From NCBI RefSeq assembly GCF_026008495.1, contig NZ_BQUN01000198.1, forward strand, positions 1 to 41,379: 41,379 nucleotides of DNA. The letters are read 5' to 3'. The translations under genes were made by a program, and so were the position numbers. Below are positions 29,474 through 40,169 of the stretch, in pieces. Within the stretch, counting starts at the first letter, position 1; every line of letters begins with the position of its first letter. Source of the stretch: Streptomyces sp. A012304. GTDB taxonomy: Bacteria; Actinomycetota; Actinomycetes; Streptomycetales; Streptomycetaceae. The notes under the pieces were generated by a model, which searched no databases, was not told where the DNA came from, and saw only the letters and a program-made list of their open reading frames with translations.

Positions 29474-30889
29474 TCAGTAAGCGCGTGCCACGATCGCGAC
29501 GTTACCGGGGGCGTCGCCGTCGTCCGGCACCGACCCGTCCTCGGCGACCAGACACCGTACGGTCACCGCGTGCTCGCCCAGCTTGGCCTCGCCCTCCTCG
29601 CCGAGCGTCGCCCACGGGATGCGCGCCCAGCCGCCGGCGGTCGCCGCCTCCACGGCCTCCTCGATCGTGGACACGTCCGCCGTACGGGACTCCCGGCGCT
29701 CACGCGACTGCTTCAGCAGCAGCGCCTGGTCCTCCTCCAGCATCGTGGGCAGCAGGCCGACGAGCGCGTCCAGGGACACAGGCTCCTTGCCGCCGGGAAT
29801 GCGGCGGGCCAGCATCGCGGTGCCGTTCTCCAGGTCGCGCGGGCCGATCTCGACGCGCACCGGCACACCCTTGAGCTCCCAGTCGACCGCGCGCCGCCCG
29901 AAGGGGATGTCGGTACGGTCGTCGACCTGGACCCGGACGCCGGCCGCCCTCAGCCGGTCGCCGACCTCGCGGACCTTGGCCAGAACCGCCTCGTCGCCCT
30001 TGATCGCCAGCACCACGGCCTGGATCTGCGCCAGCCGCGGCGGGACACGCAGCCCGTCGTCGTCGCCGTGCGTCATCACCAGCGCGCCGATCATGCGGGT
30101 GGTCGAGCCCCAGGAGGTCTGCCAGACGTGCTCCTGGGTTCCGTCCTTCGACAGGTACCGGGTGTTGAAGGCCCTGGCGAAGTTCTGGCCCAGCTCATGG
30201 CTGGTGACCATCTGCAGGGCCTTGCCGTCGCCCATCATGCTTTCGCAGGTGAGGGTGTTGATGGCGCCCGCGAACCGCTCCTTGGCCGTCTTGCTGCCGG
30301 AGACGAAGTCGATCGCGAGGACGTTCTCCAGGAAGTCCCCGTAGACGTCGCGCTGGATGTGCGCGGCGAAGTCGCGGGCCTCCTCGTAGGTGGCGTGCGC
30401 GGTGTGGCCCTCCTGCCACAGGAACTCCGAGGTGCGCAGGAAGAGACGGGGCCGCAGCTCCCAACGGACCACGTTGGCCCACTGGTTGATCAGCAGGGGC
30501 AGATCACGGTAGCTCTGCACCCACTTGGAGAAGTACTCGTTGATGATGGTCTCGGAGGTGGGCCGCACGACCGCCGGCTCCTCCAGCTCCTTGCCGCCGC
30601 CGTGCGTGACCACCGCCAGCTCGGGCGCGAAACCCTCGACGTGGTCGGCCTCGCGGGTGAGGTACGACTGGGGGATCAGCAGGGGGAAGTACGCGTTCTG
30701 GGTGCCCGTCTCCTTGATGCGGGCGTCCATCTCCGCCTGCATGCGCTCCCACAGCCCGTACCCGTACGGTCGGATCACCATCGTGCCGCGCACTGGGCCG
30801 TTGTCGGCCAGCTCGGCCTTGGCGATCAGATCCTGGTACCAACGCGGGAAGTCGTCCGCCCGCGGCGTGAGAACGGGTGCCTTTGCCAT
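29474..30889 (-). CDS. proS: Prolyl-tRNA synthetase, archaeal/eukaryotic-type (type 3)
   Basis: The product is 471 residues, without the ~180-residue editing insertion of the standard bacterial enzyme (about 570 residues). The class II core shows TMVIRPYGYGLWERMQAEMDARIKETG, PLLIPQSYL, RPTSETIINEYFSKWVQSYRDLPLLINQW, motif 2 (WELRPRLFLRTSEFLWQEGHTAH) and motif 3 around DDDGLRVPPRLAQIQ. It ends VAIVARAY, with the C-terminal Tyr seen in archaeal and eukaryotic ProRS. ATG at 30889. It charges tRNA-Pro. Streptomyces generally carries a bacterial-type proS elsewhere, so this may be a second copy; the window cannot settle this. Confidence 0.94.
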   Translation of the reverse strand: MAKAPVLTPRADDFPRWYQDLIAKAELADNGPVRGTMVIRPYGYGLWERMQAEMDARIKETGTQNAYFPLLIPQSYLTREADHVEGFAPELAVVTHGGGKELEEPAVVRPTSETIINEYFSKWVQSYRDLPLLINQWANVVRWELRPRLFLRTSEFLWQEGHTAHATYEEARDFAAHIQRDVYGDFLENVLAIDFVSGSKTAKERFAGAINTLTCESMMGDGKALQMVTSHELGQNFARAFNTRYLSKDGTQEHVWQTSWGSTTRMIGALVMTHGDDDGLRVPPRLAQIQAVVLAIKGDEAVLAKVREVGDRLRAAGVRVQVDDRTDIPFGRRAVDWELKGVPVRVEIGPRDLENGTAMLARRIPGGKEPVSLDALVGLLPTMLEEDQALLLKQSRERRESRTADVSTIEEAVEAATAGGWARIPWATLGEEGEAKLGEHAVTVRCLVAEDGSVPDDGDAPGNVAIVARAY

Positions 30890-31088
30890 GGCGCGATGGT
30901 ACGGGTCCAGGTTGCCGTCATGTGAAATCTCGCCACACACGCGGGCCGTGCGCAAGCGGGGCTCCGCAACCCCTGGACGCGGGGTCGAGTGGGGAGTTAC
31001 CTGACATACGGGAGGGAGTGCGGGCGCACTGACGGGGACCCCCCGAACGGGGAAAGCGGCAGACTCTCGGCGGATTGGGGCGCTTTTC

Positions 31089-31952
31089 ATGACACCTACG
31101 CTCGTGCGGCAGCACCTGCCTCGGACGGGGCCGCCGGTGCCCCACGCGGATCCGGGTGCACGCGCGCGTGACTGGTCCGAAATCCAGGAGCGGATGCTCG
31201 TCCCGCTCTACGAGGCCGTCTACGAGCGACTGGAAGTGGGCCCCGGCACACGGCTGCTGGGCCTCGGCTGTGGCTCCGGGCTCGCCCTGCTGATGGCGTC
31301 CTCGAGAGGCGCCGACGTCACCGGTGTCGAGACCTCCTCCCCCGAACGGCTGGCCCTGGCACGGCAGCGGCTGGAGCCGGCCGAGGCACGGGACGCACGC
31401 GCGCGTGCGCGGACCCGGCTCGTGGACGGCTCACCGCTGGACGCCGCCGACGCGCAGACACCCGCGTACACGCTGGTGACCGCCTTCGAGCCCATCGGCT
31501 GCCTCGCCGGGGACGCGGAGGGGCTCGTGGAACTGCTCTCGGCCGCCACACCGCTCGCCGCGCGCGGCACGCCCGTGGTGCTGGCCGGCTGGGGTCCGCC
31601 GGAGCGCTGCGCCACCTCGTCCGTGCTGCGGGTCGCCACCAAGCTGGCGGATCCCGAGCGGGGCGCGGGGAGTTGGCGGCCGCCCCTGCGCGACGACCTG
31701 GAGGAGGTCGCCCACCGGGCCGGGCTGCGGCCGGACGGATCCGGGCGCGTGGCCTGCCCGTTCGGCTACGCCGACGTGGACAGCGCCCGCAAGGGCCTGC
31801 TGTCCACGGGCCTGTTCGACGCGGCGATCACCGCCACCGACCAGGAGCGGGTGGACAAGGAGGTGACCGAGGCGCTGCACCCCTACCGGCGGCCCGACGG
31901 CACGGTGTGGATGCCGAACGTGTTCCGCTACCTCATCGCGCGCGTGCCCTGA
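31089..31952 (+). CDS. Class I SAM-dependent methyltransferase
   Basis: The product is 287 residues. Motif I LLGLGCGSGLALLMASSRGADVTGVE near residues 56-81 is a standard SAM-binding strand-loop-helix with the acidic residue at its end. The rest lacks motifs I recognise for a specific substrate. The N-terminal ~20 residues are Pro-rich. ATG at 31089 has GGGGCGC in front, a moderate ribosome site. It is divergent from proS (200-base shared promoter region) and converges on the ftsH-type gene with 12 bases between stops. Confidence 0.85.
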   Translation: MTPTLVRQHLPRTGPPVPHADPGARARDWSEIQERMLVPLYEAVYERLEVGPGTRLLGLGCGSGLALLMASSRGADVTGVETSSPERLALARQRLEPAEARDARARARTRLVDGSPLDAADAQTPAYTLVTAFEPIGCLAGDAEGLVELLSAATPLAARGTPVVLAGWGPPERCATSSVLRVATKLADPERGAGSWRPPLRDDLEEVAHRAGLRPDGSGRVACPFGYADVDSARKGLLSTGLFDAAITATDQERVDKEVTEALHPYRRPDGTVWMPNVFRYLIARVP

Positions 31953-31964
31953 GCGTCGGCGCCC

Positions 31965-33902
<1,938 letters not shown>

Positions 33903-33939
33903 ATCTGGACGTTACGGCACATGACGGGCCTCGGCATGC

Positions 33940-33975
33940 GCTGAGGGCGCCTTCCCGGGGGAAGGCGCCCTCAGC
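33940..33975 (-). terminator. Terminator after ffh
   Basis: A perfect 16-bp stem, 33940-33955 with 33960-33975, and a four-base CGGG loop. The core is GCTGAGGGCGCC. It lies 25 bases past the ffh stop and separates it from ftsH. Confidence 0.9.
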
Positions 33976-34000
33976 GGCTTGCGGTCCGGGTCGGTCCCGG

Positions 34001-35563
34001 TCAGCCCATGAACTTCTTGAACTCGTCCGGAAGCTCGAAGTCCTGGCCGGCCTGCTGGCCCGGCAGGCCGAAGGCGCCGCCGGGAGCGCCACCCTGGGCG
34101 GCGGCCGCGCGCCGGGCGGCCTCCTCCTGCTCCTGCTGCTTGCGCTTCATCGGGTTGCCGGAGCGCTGCTTGCCCTTGGCCTTCTTCGGCTGCTTCTTGG
34201 TGCGGCCCGGGCCGCCACCCATGCCCGGCATCCCCGGCATGCCCGGCATCCCGCCGCCCTGGGCCATGCGGGACATCATCTTGCGGGCCTCGAAGAACCG
34301 CTCGACCAGACCCTTGACCGCGCTGACCTCGACACCGGAGCCCTTGGCGATACGGGCGCGGCGCGAGCCGTTGATGATCGTCGGGTCCTGGCGCTCGGCC
34401 GGGGTCATCGACTTGATGATGGCGGCCGTGCGGTCGACGTCCCGCTCGTCGAGGTTGTTGATCTGGTCCTTGATCTGCCCCATGCCCGGCAGCATGCCGA
34501 GCAGCTTGGAGATCGACCCCATCTTCCTGACCTGCTCCATCTGGGACAGGAAGTCGTCCAGGGTGAAGTCCTGGCCCTTCTTGGACGCCAGCTTGGAGGC
34601 CATCTTCTCGGCCTCTTCCTGGCTGAACGTCTTCTCCGCCTGCTCGATCAGGGTGAGCAGGTCACCCATGTCGAGGATGCGGGAGGCCATCCGGTCCGGA
34701 TGGAAGGCGTCGAAGTCGTCGAGCTTCTCGCCGTTCGACGCGAACATGATCGGCTTGCCGGTGATCTGGCGGATCGACAGGGCCGCACCACCGCGGGCGT
34801 CACCGTCGAGCTTGGAGAGCACCACGCCGTCGAAGCCGACGCCGTCACGGAAGGCCTCGGCCGTGTTGACCGCGTCCTGACCGATCATGGCGTCGACGAC
34901 GAAGAGGATCTCGTCGGGGCCGACCGCGTCACGGATGTCGGCGGCCTGCTGCATCATCTCCTGATCGATACCGAGACGACCCGCGGTGTCGACGATGACG
35001 ATGTCGTGGACCTTGGACTTCGCGTGCTCGATGGAGTCCTTGGCGACCTTGACCGGGTCGCCCACGCCGTTGCCCGGCTCGGGCGCGTAGACCGCGACGC
35101 CCGCGCGCTCGGCGACGACGCTGAGCTGGTTGACGGCGTTGGGTCGCTGGAGGTCACAGGCGACCAGCAGCGGCGAGTGGCCCTGCTCCTTCAGCCAGCG
35201 GCCCAGCTTGCCCGCGAGGGTGGTCTTACCGGCACCCTGGAGACCGGCCAGCATGATCACGGTCGGCGGCTGCTTGGCGAAGCGAAGACGGCGGGTCTCG
35301 CCGCCGAGGATCGTGACGAGTTCGTCGTTGACGATCTTCAGGACCTGCTGGGCGGGGTTGAGCGCCCGGGAGACCTCGGCGCCGAGGGCGCGCTCCTTGA
35401 CGTTCTTGATGAACGTCCGCACGACCGGCAGGGCGACGTCGGCCTCGAGGAGGGCGATACGGATCTCGCGCGCCGTGGCGTCGATGTCCGCCTCGGACAA
35501 CCTGCCTTTGCCGCGGAGGTTTTTGAAAGTCGCGCTGAGGCGGTCGGAGAGGGTATCGAACAC
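34001..35563 (-). CDS. ffh: Signal recognition particle protein Ffh
   Basis: The product is 520 residues from GTG at 35563, opening FDTLSDRLSATFKNLRGKGRLSE. The N-domain precedes the GTPase G1 GLQGAGKTT (107-115), DTAGR, LSKLDGDARGGAALS, and then the Met-rich M-domain (LGMLPGMGQ, MSRMAQGGGMPG repeats) with RRARIAKGSG binding 4.5S RNA. A C-terminal Gln/Ala/Gly-rich tail is longer than in E. coli. With FtsY it delivers nascent membrane proteins. The upstream open frame is longer, from a TTG at 35629, but has no family support. Confidence 0.97.
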   Translation of the reverse strand: MFDTLSDRLSATFKNLRGKGRLSEADIDATAREIRIALLEADVALPVVRTFIKNVKERALGAEVSRALNPAQQVLKIVNDELVTILGGETRRLRFAKQPPTVIMLAGLQGAGKTTLAGKLGRWLKEQGHSPLLVACDLQRPNAVNQLSVVAERAGVAVYAPEPGNGVGDPVKVAKDSIEHAKSKVHDIVIVDTAGRLGIDQEMMQQAADIRDAVGPDEILFVVDAMIGQDAVNTAEAFRDGVGFDGVVLSKLDGDARGGAALSIRQITGKPIMFASNGEKLDDFDAFHPDRMASRILDMGDLLTLIEQAEKTFSQEEAEKMASKLASKKGQDFTLDDFLSQMEQVRKMGSISKLLGMLPGMGQIKDQINNLDERDVDRTAAIIKSMTPAERQDPTIINGSRRARIAKGSGVEVSAVKGLVERFFEARKMMSRMAQGGGMPGMPGMPGMGGGPGRTKKQPKKAKGKQRSGNPMKRKQQEQEEAARRAAAAQGGAPGGAFGLPGQQAGQDFELPDEFKKFMG

Positions 35564-35670
35564 GGTGGCGTCGGTCCTCGGAAGTCGGGGGCGGAACTGG
35601 GCTGCCCTCCAGGGTATCCGGCCTGGCAAGCAAATCGTCCCTGACCCAGGGACGCGGACCCCGCGGCGGG

Positions 35671-35724
35671 GGCGCCGGGACGGCCGGCCGCGGCACCGCG
35701 TCGGCGGCGCCGGGACGGCCGGCC
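35671..35724. repeat. 19-bp direct repeat between glnD and ffh
   Basis: GGCGCCGGGACGGCCGGCC at 35671-35689 and again at 35706-35724, offset 35 bases. It is GC-palindromic internally and lies in the 178-base gap after glnD. No gene. Confidence 0.7.
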
Positions 35725-35741
35725 ACGACCTGACCGCGAGG

Positions 35742-38141
35742 TCACCCCCGCAGCGTCTCCTCCAGCTTCCGCGCCACCGCCGCCGCCTCGTCCCCGGGCA
35801 GGGGCGATCCGTCCGCTCCTGTGACGTAGAAGGCGTCCACCGCGTTCGCGCCCAGCGTGCTCACGTGCATGCTCCGCACCCGCACCGCCGCGTCCTCCAG
35901 GGCCCGCCCGATCCGGAACAGCAGCCCCGGCGCGTCCTGGGCGCGCACCTCGATGACCGTGGCGTGCCGGGAGGCCGCCGGGGCGACCGTCACCCGGGGC
36001 GGGGGCGCGACCACGCCCCGCCGCCTCGGGTAGGCCGCGTCGCGTTCGGCGAGCCGGCCGGCGATGTCCAGCGAGCCGTCGAGCGCGCGCACCAGGTCGG
36101 CGCGGAGCCGGGCGGCCTGGGGCAGGGAGCCGTACTCGGCGGCGACCCGCCAGTCCAGCAGCAGGACGGAGCCGTCGACGCCGTCGGGGAGGTCCAGGGC
36201 GCGCAGCTCCGCCGTGCGGACGGTCAGCCGGTGCATGGCCAGCACACCGGCCACGGCCGGCAGCACGCCCGCCTGGTCCGGTACGGCGATCAGCAGCTCC
36301 ACGCCGAGTGGTTCCGGATCGCCGGCCGACTGCTCGGCGGGATCGGACGGCGGCTCGGTCTGGGCCCGCAGCGACAGCACGGGGCTGCCGGTCGCGACGG
36401 CCTCGATGGCGAGCCGCTCCTGCTCGGCGGTGGGCGCGGCGGCCTCGGGTTCCTCGGGCGTGTCCCCGGCGAGCACCGCGGAGACCCGTTTGACCAGGTC
36501 GGCGACGAGCGAGCCGCGCCAGGAGGACCAGGCGGCCGGGCCGGTGGCCAGGGCGTCCGCCTCGGTCAGGGCGTGCAGCAGCTCCAGCGTGCCCTGCGAG
36601 CCGACCGCCTCGGCGACCGAGCGCACGGTGGCCGGGTCGTCGAGGTCGCGCCGGGTGGCGGTCTCCACCAGCAGCAGGTGGTGGCGTACGAGGGTGGCGA
36701 GGACGGTCACGTCGTCGCGGTCGAAGCCAATGCGGGCGGCCACGTCCTTGGCGATGATCTCGCCGGCCACGGAGTGGTCGCCGGGCCAGCCCTTGCCGAT
36801 GTCGTGCAGCAGCGCGGCGACCAGGAGGAGGTCGGGGCGGCTGACGCGGCGGGTGAACTCGGAGGCGCGCACGGCGGTCTCGATGAGGTGCCGGTCGACG
36901 GTCCACACGTGGACGGCGTTGCGTTGCGGCCGGCAGCGCACCCGCTCCCAGTCGGGCAGCAGCCGGGTGATCAGGCCCTCGGCCTCCAGCGCCTCCCAGA
37001 CCTCGATGGTCGGGCGGCCGGAGCCGAGCAGGGTCACGAGCTGTTCGCGGGCTTCGGCGGGCCAGGGCGTGGGCAGGGGGCGCACGGTGGCGGCGAGGTG
37101 TCGTACGGCGTGCAGGGAGAGCGGGAGGCCGGCCTGGGCGGCGGCGGCCGCGGCGCGCAGGGGGAGCACTGGGTCGCGTTCGGGGCGGGCGGCGCGGGCG
37201 AGTACGACCTCGCCGTCCTGTTCGACGACGCCCTCGGCCAGGGGAGAGCGTTCGGCCACCGGCTTGCCGCCGCCGAGCATGGCGCGCAGCCTCGGCCGCA
37301 CGGCGCGCGACCTGAGCACGCGCCCCACTTCGCGCCAGGTGACGTCACTGGCGTAGGAGATGACCCGGGCGGCCTCGTAGACCTGCCGCAGGAGGGTGTC
37401 GGCGTCGAGGAGGCCGAGTGCCTCGGCGACCTGGTCCTGTTCCTGGAGGGCGAGCCGGTCGGTGGCCCGGCCGGTGGTCAGGTGGAGGGCGTCCCGGACG
37501 TCGAGGAGGCGGCGGCGGGCGTCGTCGAGTCCTTCGCGCGGGGCGTCGGCGAGCCAGGAGGCGGCGACGGCGCGGAGTGCGGTGGCGTCCCTGAGGCCGC
37601 CGCGGGCCTCCTTGAGGTCCGGTTCGAGCAGGTACTGGAGTTCGCCCTGGCGTTCGGCGCGCTCGGCGCACAGTTCCTGGAGTTCGGGCAGGCGTTTGGG
37701 CGCCTGGTTGCGCCAGTCGGCCAGGACGGCCGTGCGCAGTCCGGCCGTGAGGCCCAGGTCGCCCGCGAGGTGGCGGGCGTCGAGGAGGCCGAGTTGGACT
37801 TTCAAATCCTCTCCGGCCGTCTTGCGGGCCTCCGCCGGTGTCCGCACGGAGTGGTCCAGGGCGAGGCCGAGGTCCCAGACGGGGTACCAGAGGCGGTCGG
37901 CCAGGGCGGCGACGGCCTGGGGGGCGCTGCCGTCGTGGAGGAGGAGCAGGTCGAGGTCGCTGCGCGGGGAGAGTTCGCCGCGGCCGTAGCCGCCGACGGC
38001 GACCAGGGACACGCCCCGCAGCTCCTCGGCGCCGGCGGTGAAGAGTCCCGCCAGCCAGTCGTCGGTCAGTTGGGACAGGGCCGCCGCGTAGCCGCTGGGT
38101 CCGGAGTCCTCTGCATCCTTGCGCACGTCCGTACTCGTCAC
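35742..38141 (-). CDS. glnD: Bifunctional PII-modifying nucleotidyltransferase GlnD
   Basis: The product is 799 residues. The nucleotidyltransferase motif GGYGRGELSPRSDLDLLLL is at about 50-68. The HD domain (LLHDIGKGWPGDHSVAG) follows near residues 435-455, and two C-terminal ACT domains (LLIAVPDQAGVLPAVAGVLA; VIEVRAQDAPGLLFRIGRALED) complete the usual arrangement. In Streptomyces coelicolor the enzyme adenylylates GlnK in response to nitrogen status rather than uridylylating it. GTG at 38141 has AGGAG eight bases upstream. It is 26 bases after the glnK stop and the last gene of amtB-glnK-glnD. Confidence 0.96.
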   Translation of the reverse strand: MTSTDVRKDAEDSGPSGYAAALSQLTDDWLAGLFTAGAEELRGVSLVAVGGYGRGELSPRSDLDLLLLHDGSAPQAVAALADRLWYPVWDLGLALDHSVRTPAEARKTAGEDLKVQLGLLDARHLAGDLGLTAGLRTAVLADWRNQAPKRLPELQELCAERAERQGELQYLLEPDLKEARGGLRDATALRAVAASWLADAPREGLDDARRRLLDVRDALHLTTGRATDRLALQEQDQVAEALGLLDADTLLRQVYEAARVISYASDVTWREVGRVLRSRAVRPRLRAMLGGGKPVAERSPLAEGVVEQDGEVVLARAARPERDPVLPLRAAAAAAQAGLPLSLHAVRHLAATVRPLPTPWPAEAREQLVTLLGSGRPTIEVWEALEAEGLITRLLPDWERVRCRPQRNAVHVWTVDRHLIETAVRASEFTRRVSRPDLLLVAALLHDIGKGWPGDHSVAGEIIAKDVAARIGFDRDDVTVLATLVRHHLLLVETATRRDLDDPATVRSVAEAVGSQGTLELLHALTEADALATGPAAWSSWRGSLVADLVKRVSAVLAGDTPEEPEAAAPTAEQERLAIEAVATGSPVLSLRAQTEPPSDPAEQSAGDPEPLGVELLIAVPDQAGVLPAVAGVLAMHRLTVRTAELRALDLPDGVDGSVLLLDWRVAAEYGSLPQAARLRADLVRALDGSLDIAGRLAERDAAYPRRRGVVAPPPRVTVAPAASRHATVIEVRAQDAPGLLFRIGRALEDAAVRVRSMHVSTLGANAVDAFYVTGADGSPLPGDEAAAVARKLEETLRG

Positions 38142-38167
38142 CCAGTGGCTCCTGTTCTGTTCTGCGG

Positions 38168-38506
38168 TCAGAGCGCGTCCGGGCCGCGCTCGCCGGTGCG
38201 GACCCGGACGGCCGTCTCGACCGGGAGGGACCAGACCTTGCCGTCACCGATCTTGCCGGTGCGGGCCGCCTTGACGATGACCTCGATCAGCTGTTCGGCG
38301 TCGTCGTCCTCGGCCAGCACCTCGATACGGATCTTGGGGACGAGGTCGACGGTGTACTCGGCACCGCGGTAGACCTCGGTGTGTCCCCGCTGACGACCGT
38401 AACCGCTGGCCTCGGTGACCGTCAGTCCGTGGACGCCGAACGCCTGGAGGGCTTCCTTGATCTCGTCGAGCCGGTGGGGCTTCACGACGGCGGTGATGAG
38501 CTTCAT
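38168..38506 (-). CDS. glnK: Nitrogen regulatory protein P-II (GlnK/GlnB)
   Basis: The product is 112 residues, the exact family length. The T-loop contains RGAEYTVDLVPK with the modifiable Tyr51; TGKIGDGKVWSLPVE is the C-terminal signature. It trimerises and binds ATP and 2-oxoglutarate. ATG at 38506 overlaps the amtB TGA by four bases (ATGA). The T-loop would plug AmtB when unmodified. Confidence 0.98.
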   Translation of the reverse strand: MKLITAVVKPHRLDEIKEALQAFGVHGLTVTEASGYGRQRGHTEVYRGAEYTVDLVPKIRIEVLAEDDDAEQLIEVIVKAARTGKIGDGKVWSLPVETAVRVRTGERGPDAL

Positions 38507-39843
38507 GCGTCCACCTTCTTGGACTCGGTCGCGACCGGGGCGGGGACGGACCGGGCGGCTCCGCCGCCGGCGCCGCTGAAGTCGTATGCGGTCTCGGCGT
38601 GCTCGGCCTGGTCGATGCCGGCCACCTCGTCGTCCTCGGAGACCCGCATGCCGATGGTCTTGTCGAGGGCGAAGGCGAGGACCGCGGAGACGATCAGCGA
38701 GTAGGCCAGGACACCGCCGACACCGGCGAGCTGCTTCCACAGCTGGTCGAAGCCGTGGTCGCCGTAGAAGACACCGGTCGCGGTGGACTGGCCCTTGCCG
38801 GTGGCGAAGAAGCCGATGAGCACCGAGCCGATGACACCGCCGACGAGGTGGACGCCGACGACGTCGAGGGAGTCGTCGTAGCCGAACCTGTACTTCAGGC
38901 CGACGGCCATGGCGCACAGCAGACCGGCGATGGCGCCGACGGCGATCGCGCCGAGCGGGGAGACCGCGCCGCCCGCCGGGGTGATGGCGACCAGACCGGC
39001 GACCGCGCCGGAGGCGGCGCCCAGCGTGGTGAACGCGCCGTGGCGGATCTTCTCGTAGACGAGCCAGGCCAGCATGGCGGCGGCGGTGGCGACCTGCGTG
39101 TTGACGAACATCAGCGCGCCGACGCCGTCGTCGTTGCCGAGCCACGAGCCGGCGTTGAAGCCGAACCAGCCGAACCACAGCAGACCGGCGCCGAGCATGA
39201 CCAGCGGGAGGCTGTGCGGGCGCATCGGGTCCTTCTTGAAGCCGACGCGCTTGCCGATGACCAGGATCACACCGAGGGCCGCGGCACCGGCGTTGATGTG
39301 CACCGCCGTACCGCCGGCGAAGTCGATGACGCCCAGTTCGAAGGCCCAGCCGCCGGTGCCCCAGACCCAGTGCGCGACCGGGAAGTAGACGACCGTGGCC
39401 CACAGGGCGATGAACAGCGCCCAGGCGCTGAACTTCACGCGGTCGGCGAGGGCACCGCTGATCAGGGCCGGGGTGATGATCGCGAACATCAGCTGGAAGA
39501 CCATGAACACGAAGACCGGGATGGTGTAGCCGGGCCACAGTTCGGTCAGGCCGATGTTGCTGAGGCCGACCCAGTCGCCGTTCCAGCCGATGAGGCTGCC
39601 GGAGTCCGTGCCGAAGGCGAGGGAGAAGCCGTACAGGACCCACAGGATGGTGACGATCCCCAGGCTGATGAAGCTCATCATCAGCATGTTCAGGGTGCTC
39701 TTGACACGGACCATGCCTCCGTAGAAGAAGGCCAGGCCCGGTGTCATGAGCATCACCAAGGCGGAACAGATGAGCATGAAGCCTGTGTTGGCGGACGACA
39801 GCGTGGGTGCGTCCGCCGCAAGCGTGATGGCGGCTGATGCCAT
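38503..39843 (-). CDS. amtB: Ammonium transporter AmtB
   Basis: The product is 446 residues with 11 membrane segments. Landmarks include TPGLAFFYGGMVR, the inner-pore histidine pair region, DFAGGTAVHINAGAAAL (signature), and the aromatic FGWFGFNAGSW. The C-terminal ~50 residues are cytoplasmic and negatively charged, a site for GlnK. ATG at 39843 has GAGGAG with a seven-base spacer. It starts the amtB-glnK-glnD operon, downstream of a GlnR-like motif. Confidence 0.97.
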   Translation of the reverse strand: MASAAITLAADAPTLSSANTGFMLICSALVMLMTPGLAFFYGGMVRVKSTLNMLMMSFISLGIVTILWVLYGFSLAFGTDSGSLIGWNGDWVGLSNIGLTELWPGYTIPVFVFMVFQLMFAIITPALISGALADRVKFSAWALFIALWATVVYFPVAHWVWGTGGWAFELGVIDFAGGTAVHINAGAAALGVILVIGKRVGFKKDPMRPHSLPLVMLGAGLLWFGWFGFNAGSWLGNDDGVGALMFVNTQVATAAAMLAWLVYEKIRHGAFTTLGAASGAVAGLVAITPAGGAVSPLGAIAVGAIAGLLCAMAVGLKYRFGYDDSLDVVGVHLVGGVIGSVLIGFFATGKGQSTATGVFYGDHGFDQLWKQLAGVGGVLAYSLIVSAVLAFALDKTIGMRVSEDDEVAGIDQAEHAETAYDFSGAGGGAARSVPAPVATESKKVDA

Positions 39844-40169
39844 CGGCGTCTCCTCGTCGAATTGGTACGGCCCCGTGCGGGCGAAGCCTGAGCGGATTGA
39901 GGGGTGGGCCGGTTATGCGCCACGAGATTGACGCAGCGCGGTTTCGGTGGAAGCCCCTCGTTGTTTCGCCGCCGTGACGAAGGCGCCGTGCGTGTTACGC
40001 GTCGATGAACTGGCGGATATCGCGCGAGTCGATCGTTATCGTGGCGCAACCTTAACCGGAGGAAGAGAACCGGCCGCGGGCGGCCTTCCGATGACCTGGC
40101 ACGGGGGAGCCGAGTCGGGCAGTTCGGGAGGGCCGGCCGCGGCCGGGGTTCAGGGGTTTTCGCCGGGCG
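39844..40169. other. 326-base gap between amtB and the nsdA-like gene
   Basis: No convincing gene. It holds the amtB promoter with a GlnR-like box (39963-39998), and close to 40169 a CCGGCCGCGGCCGG palindrome (about 40132-40146) that may terminate the nsdA-like transcript. An open frame over 39947-40219 has no coding support. Confidence 0.5.
39963..39998 (-). promoter_or_regulatory. GlnR-like binding site upstream of amtB
   Basis: On the minus strand GTCAC-N6-GAAAC lies at 39963-39978, an exact match to one GlnR half-site pair. A GTAAC follows further upstream at 39994-39998, but with a spacing of 4 rather than 6. It is 120-155 bases before the amtB start. GlnR binding to amtB is known in Streptomyces. 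Confidence 0.55.

Noticed and set aside
30890..31088. T-box or other riboswitch upstream of proS
   Set aside because: No T-box sequence (AGGGTGGNACCGCG) and no recognisable aptamer blocks. The AGTGCG-GG-CGCACT palindrome at 31017-31030 is too short to call.
35130..38372. 1080-residue plus-strand frame opposite ffh/glnD
   Set aside because: Antisense to two well-supported genes and of biased composition, although it is the longest open frame in the window.
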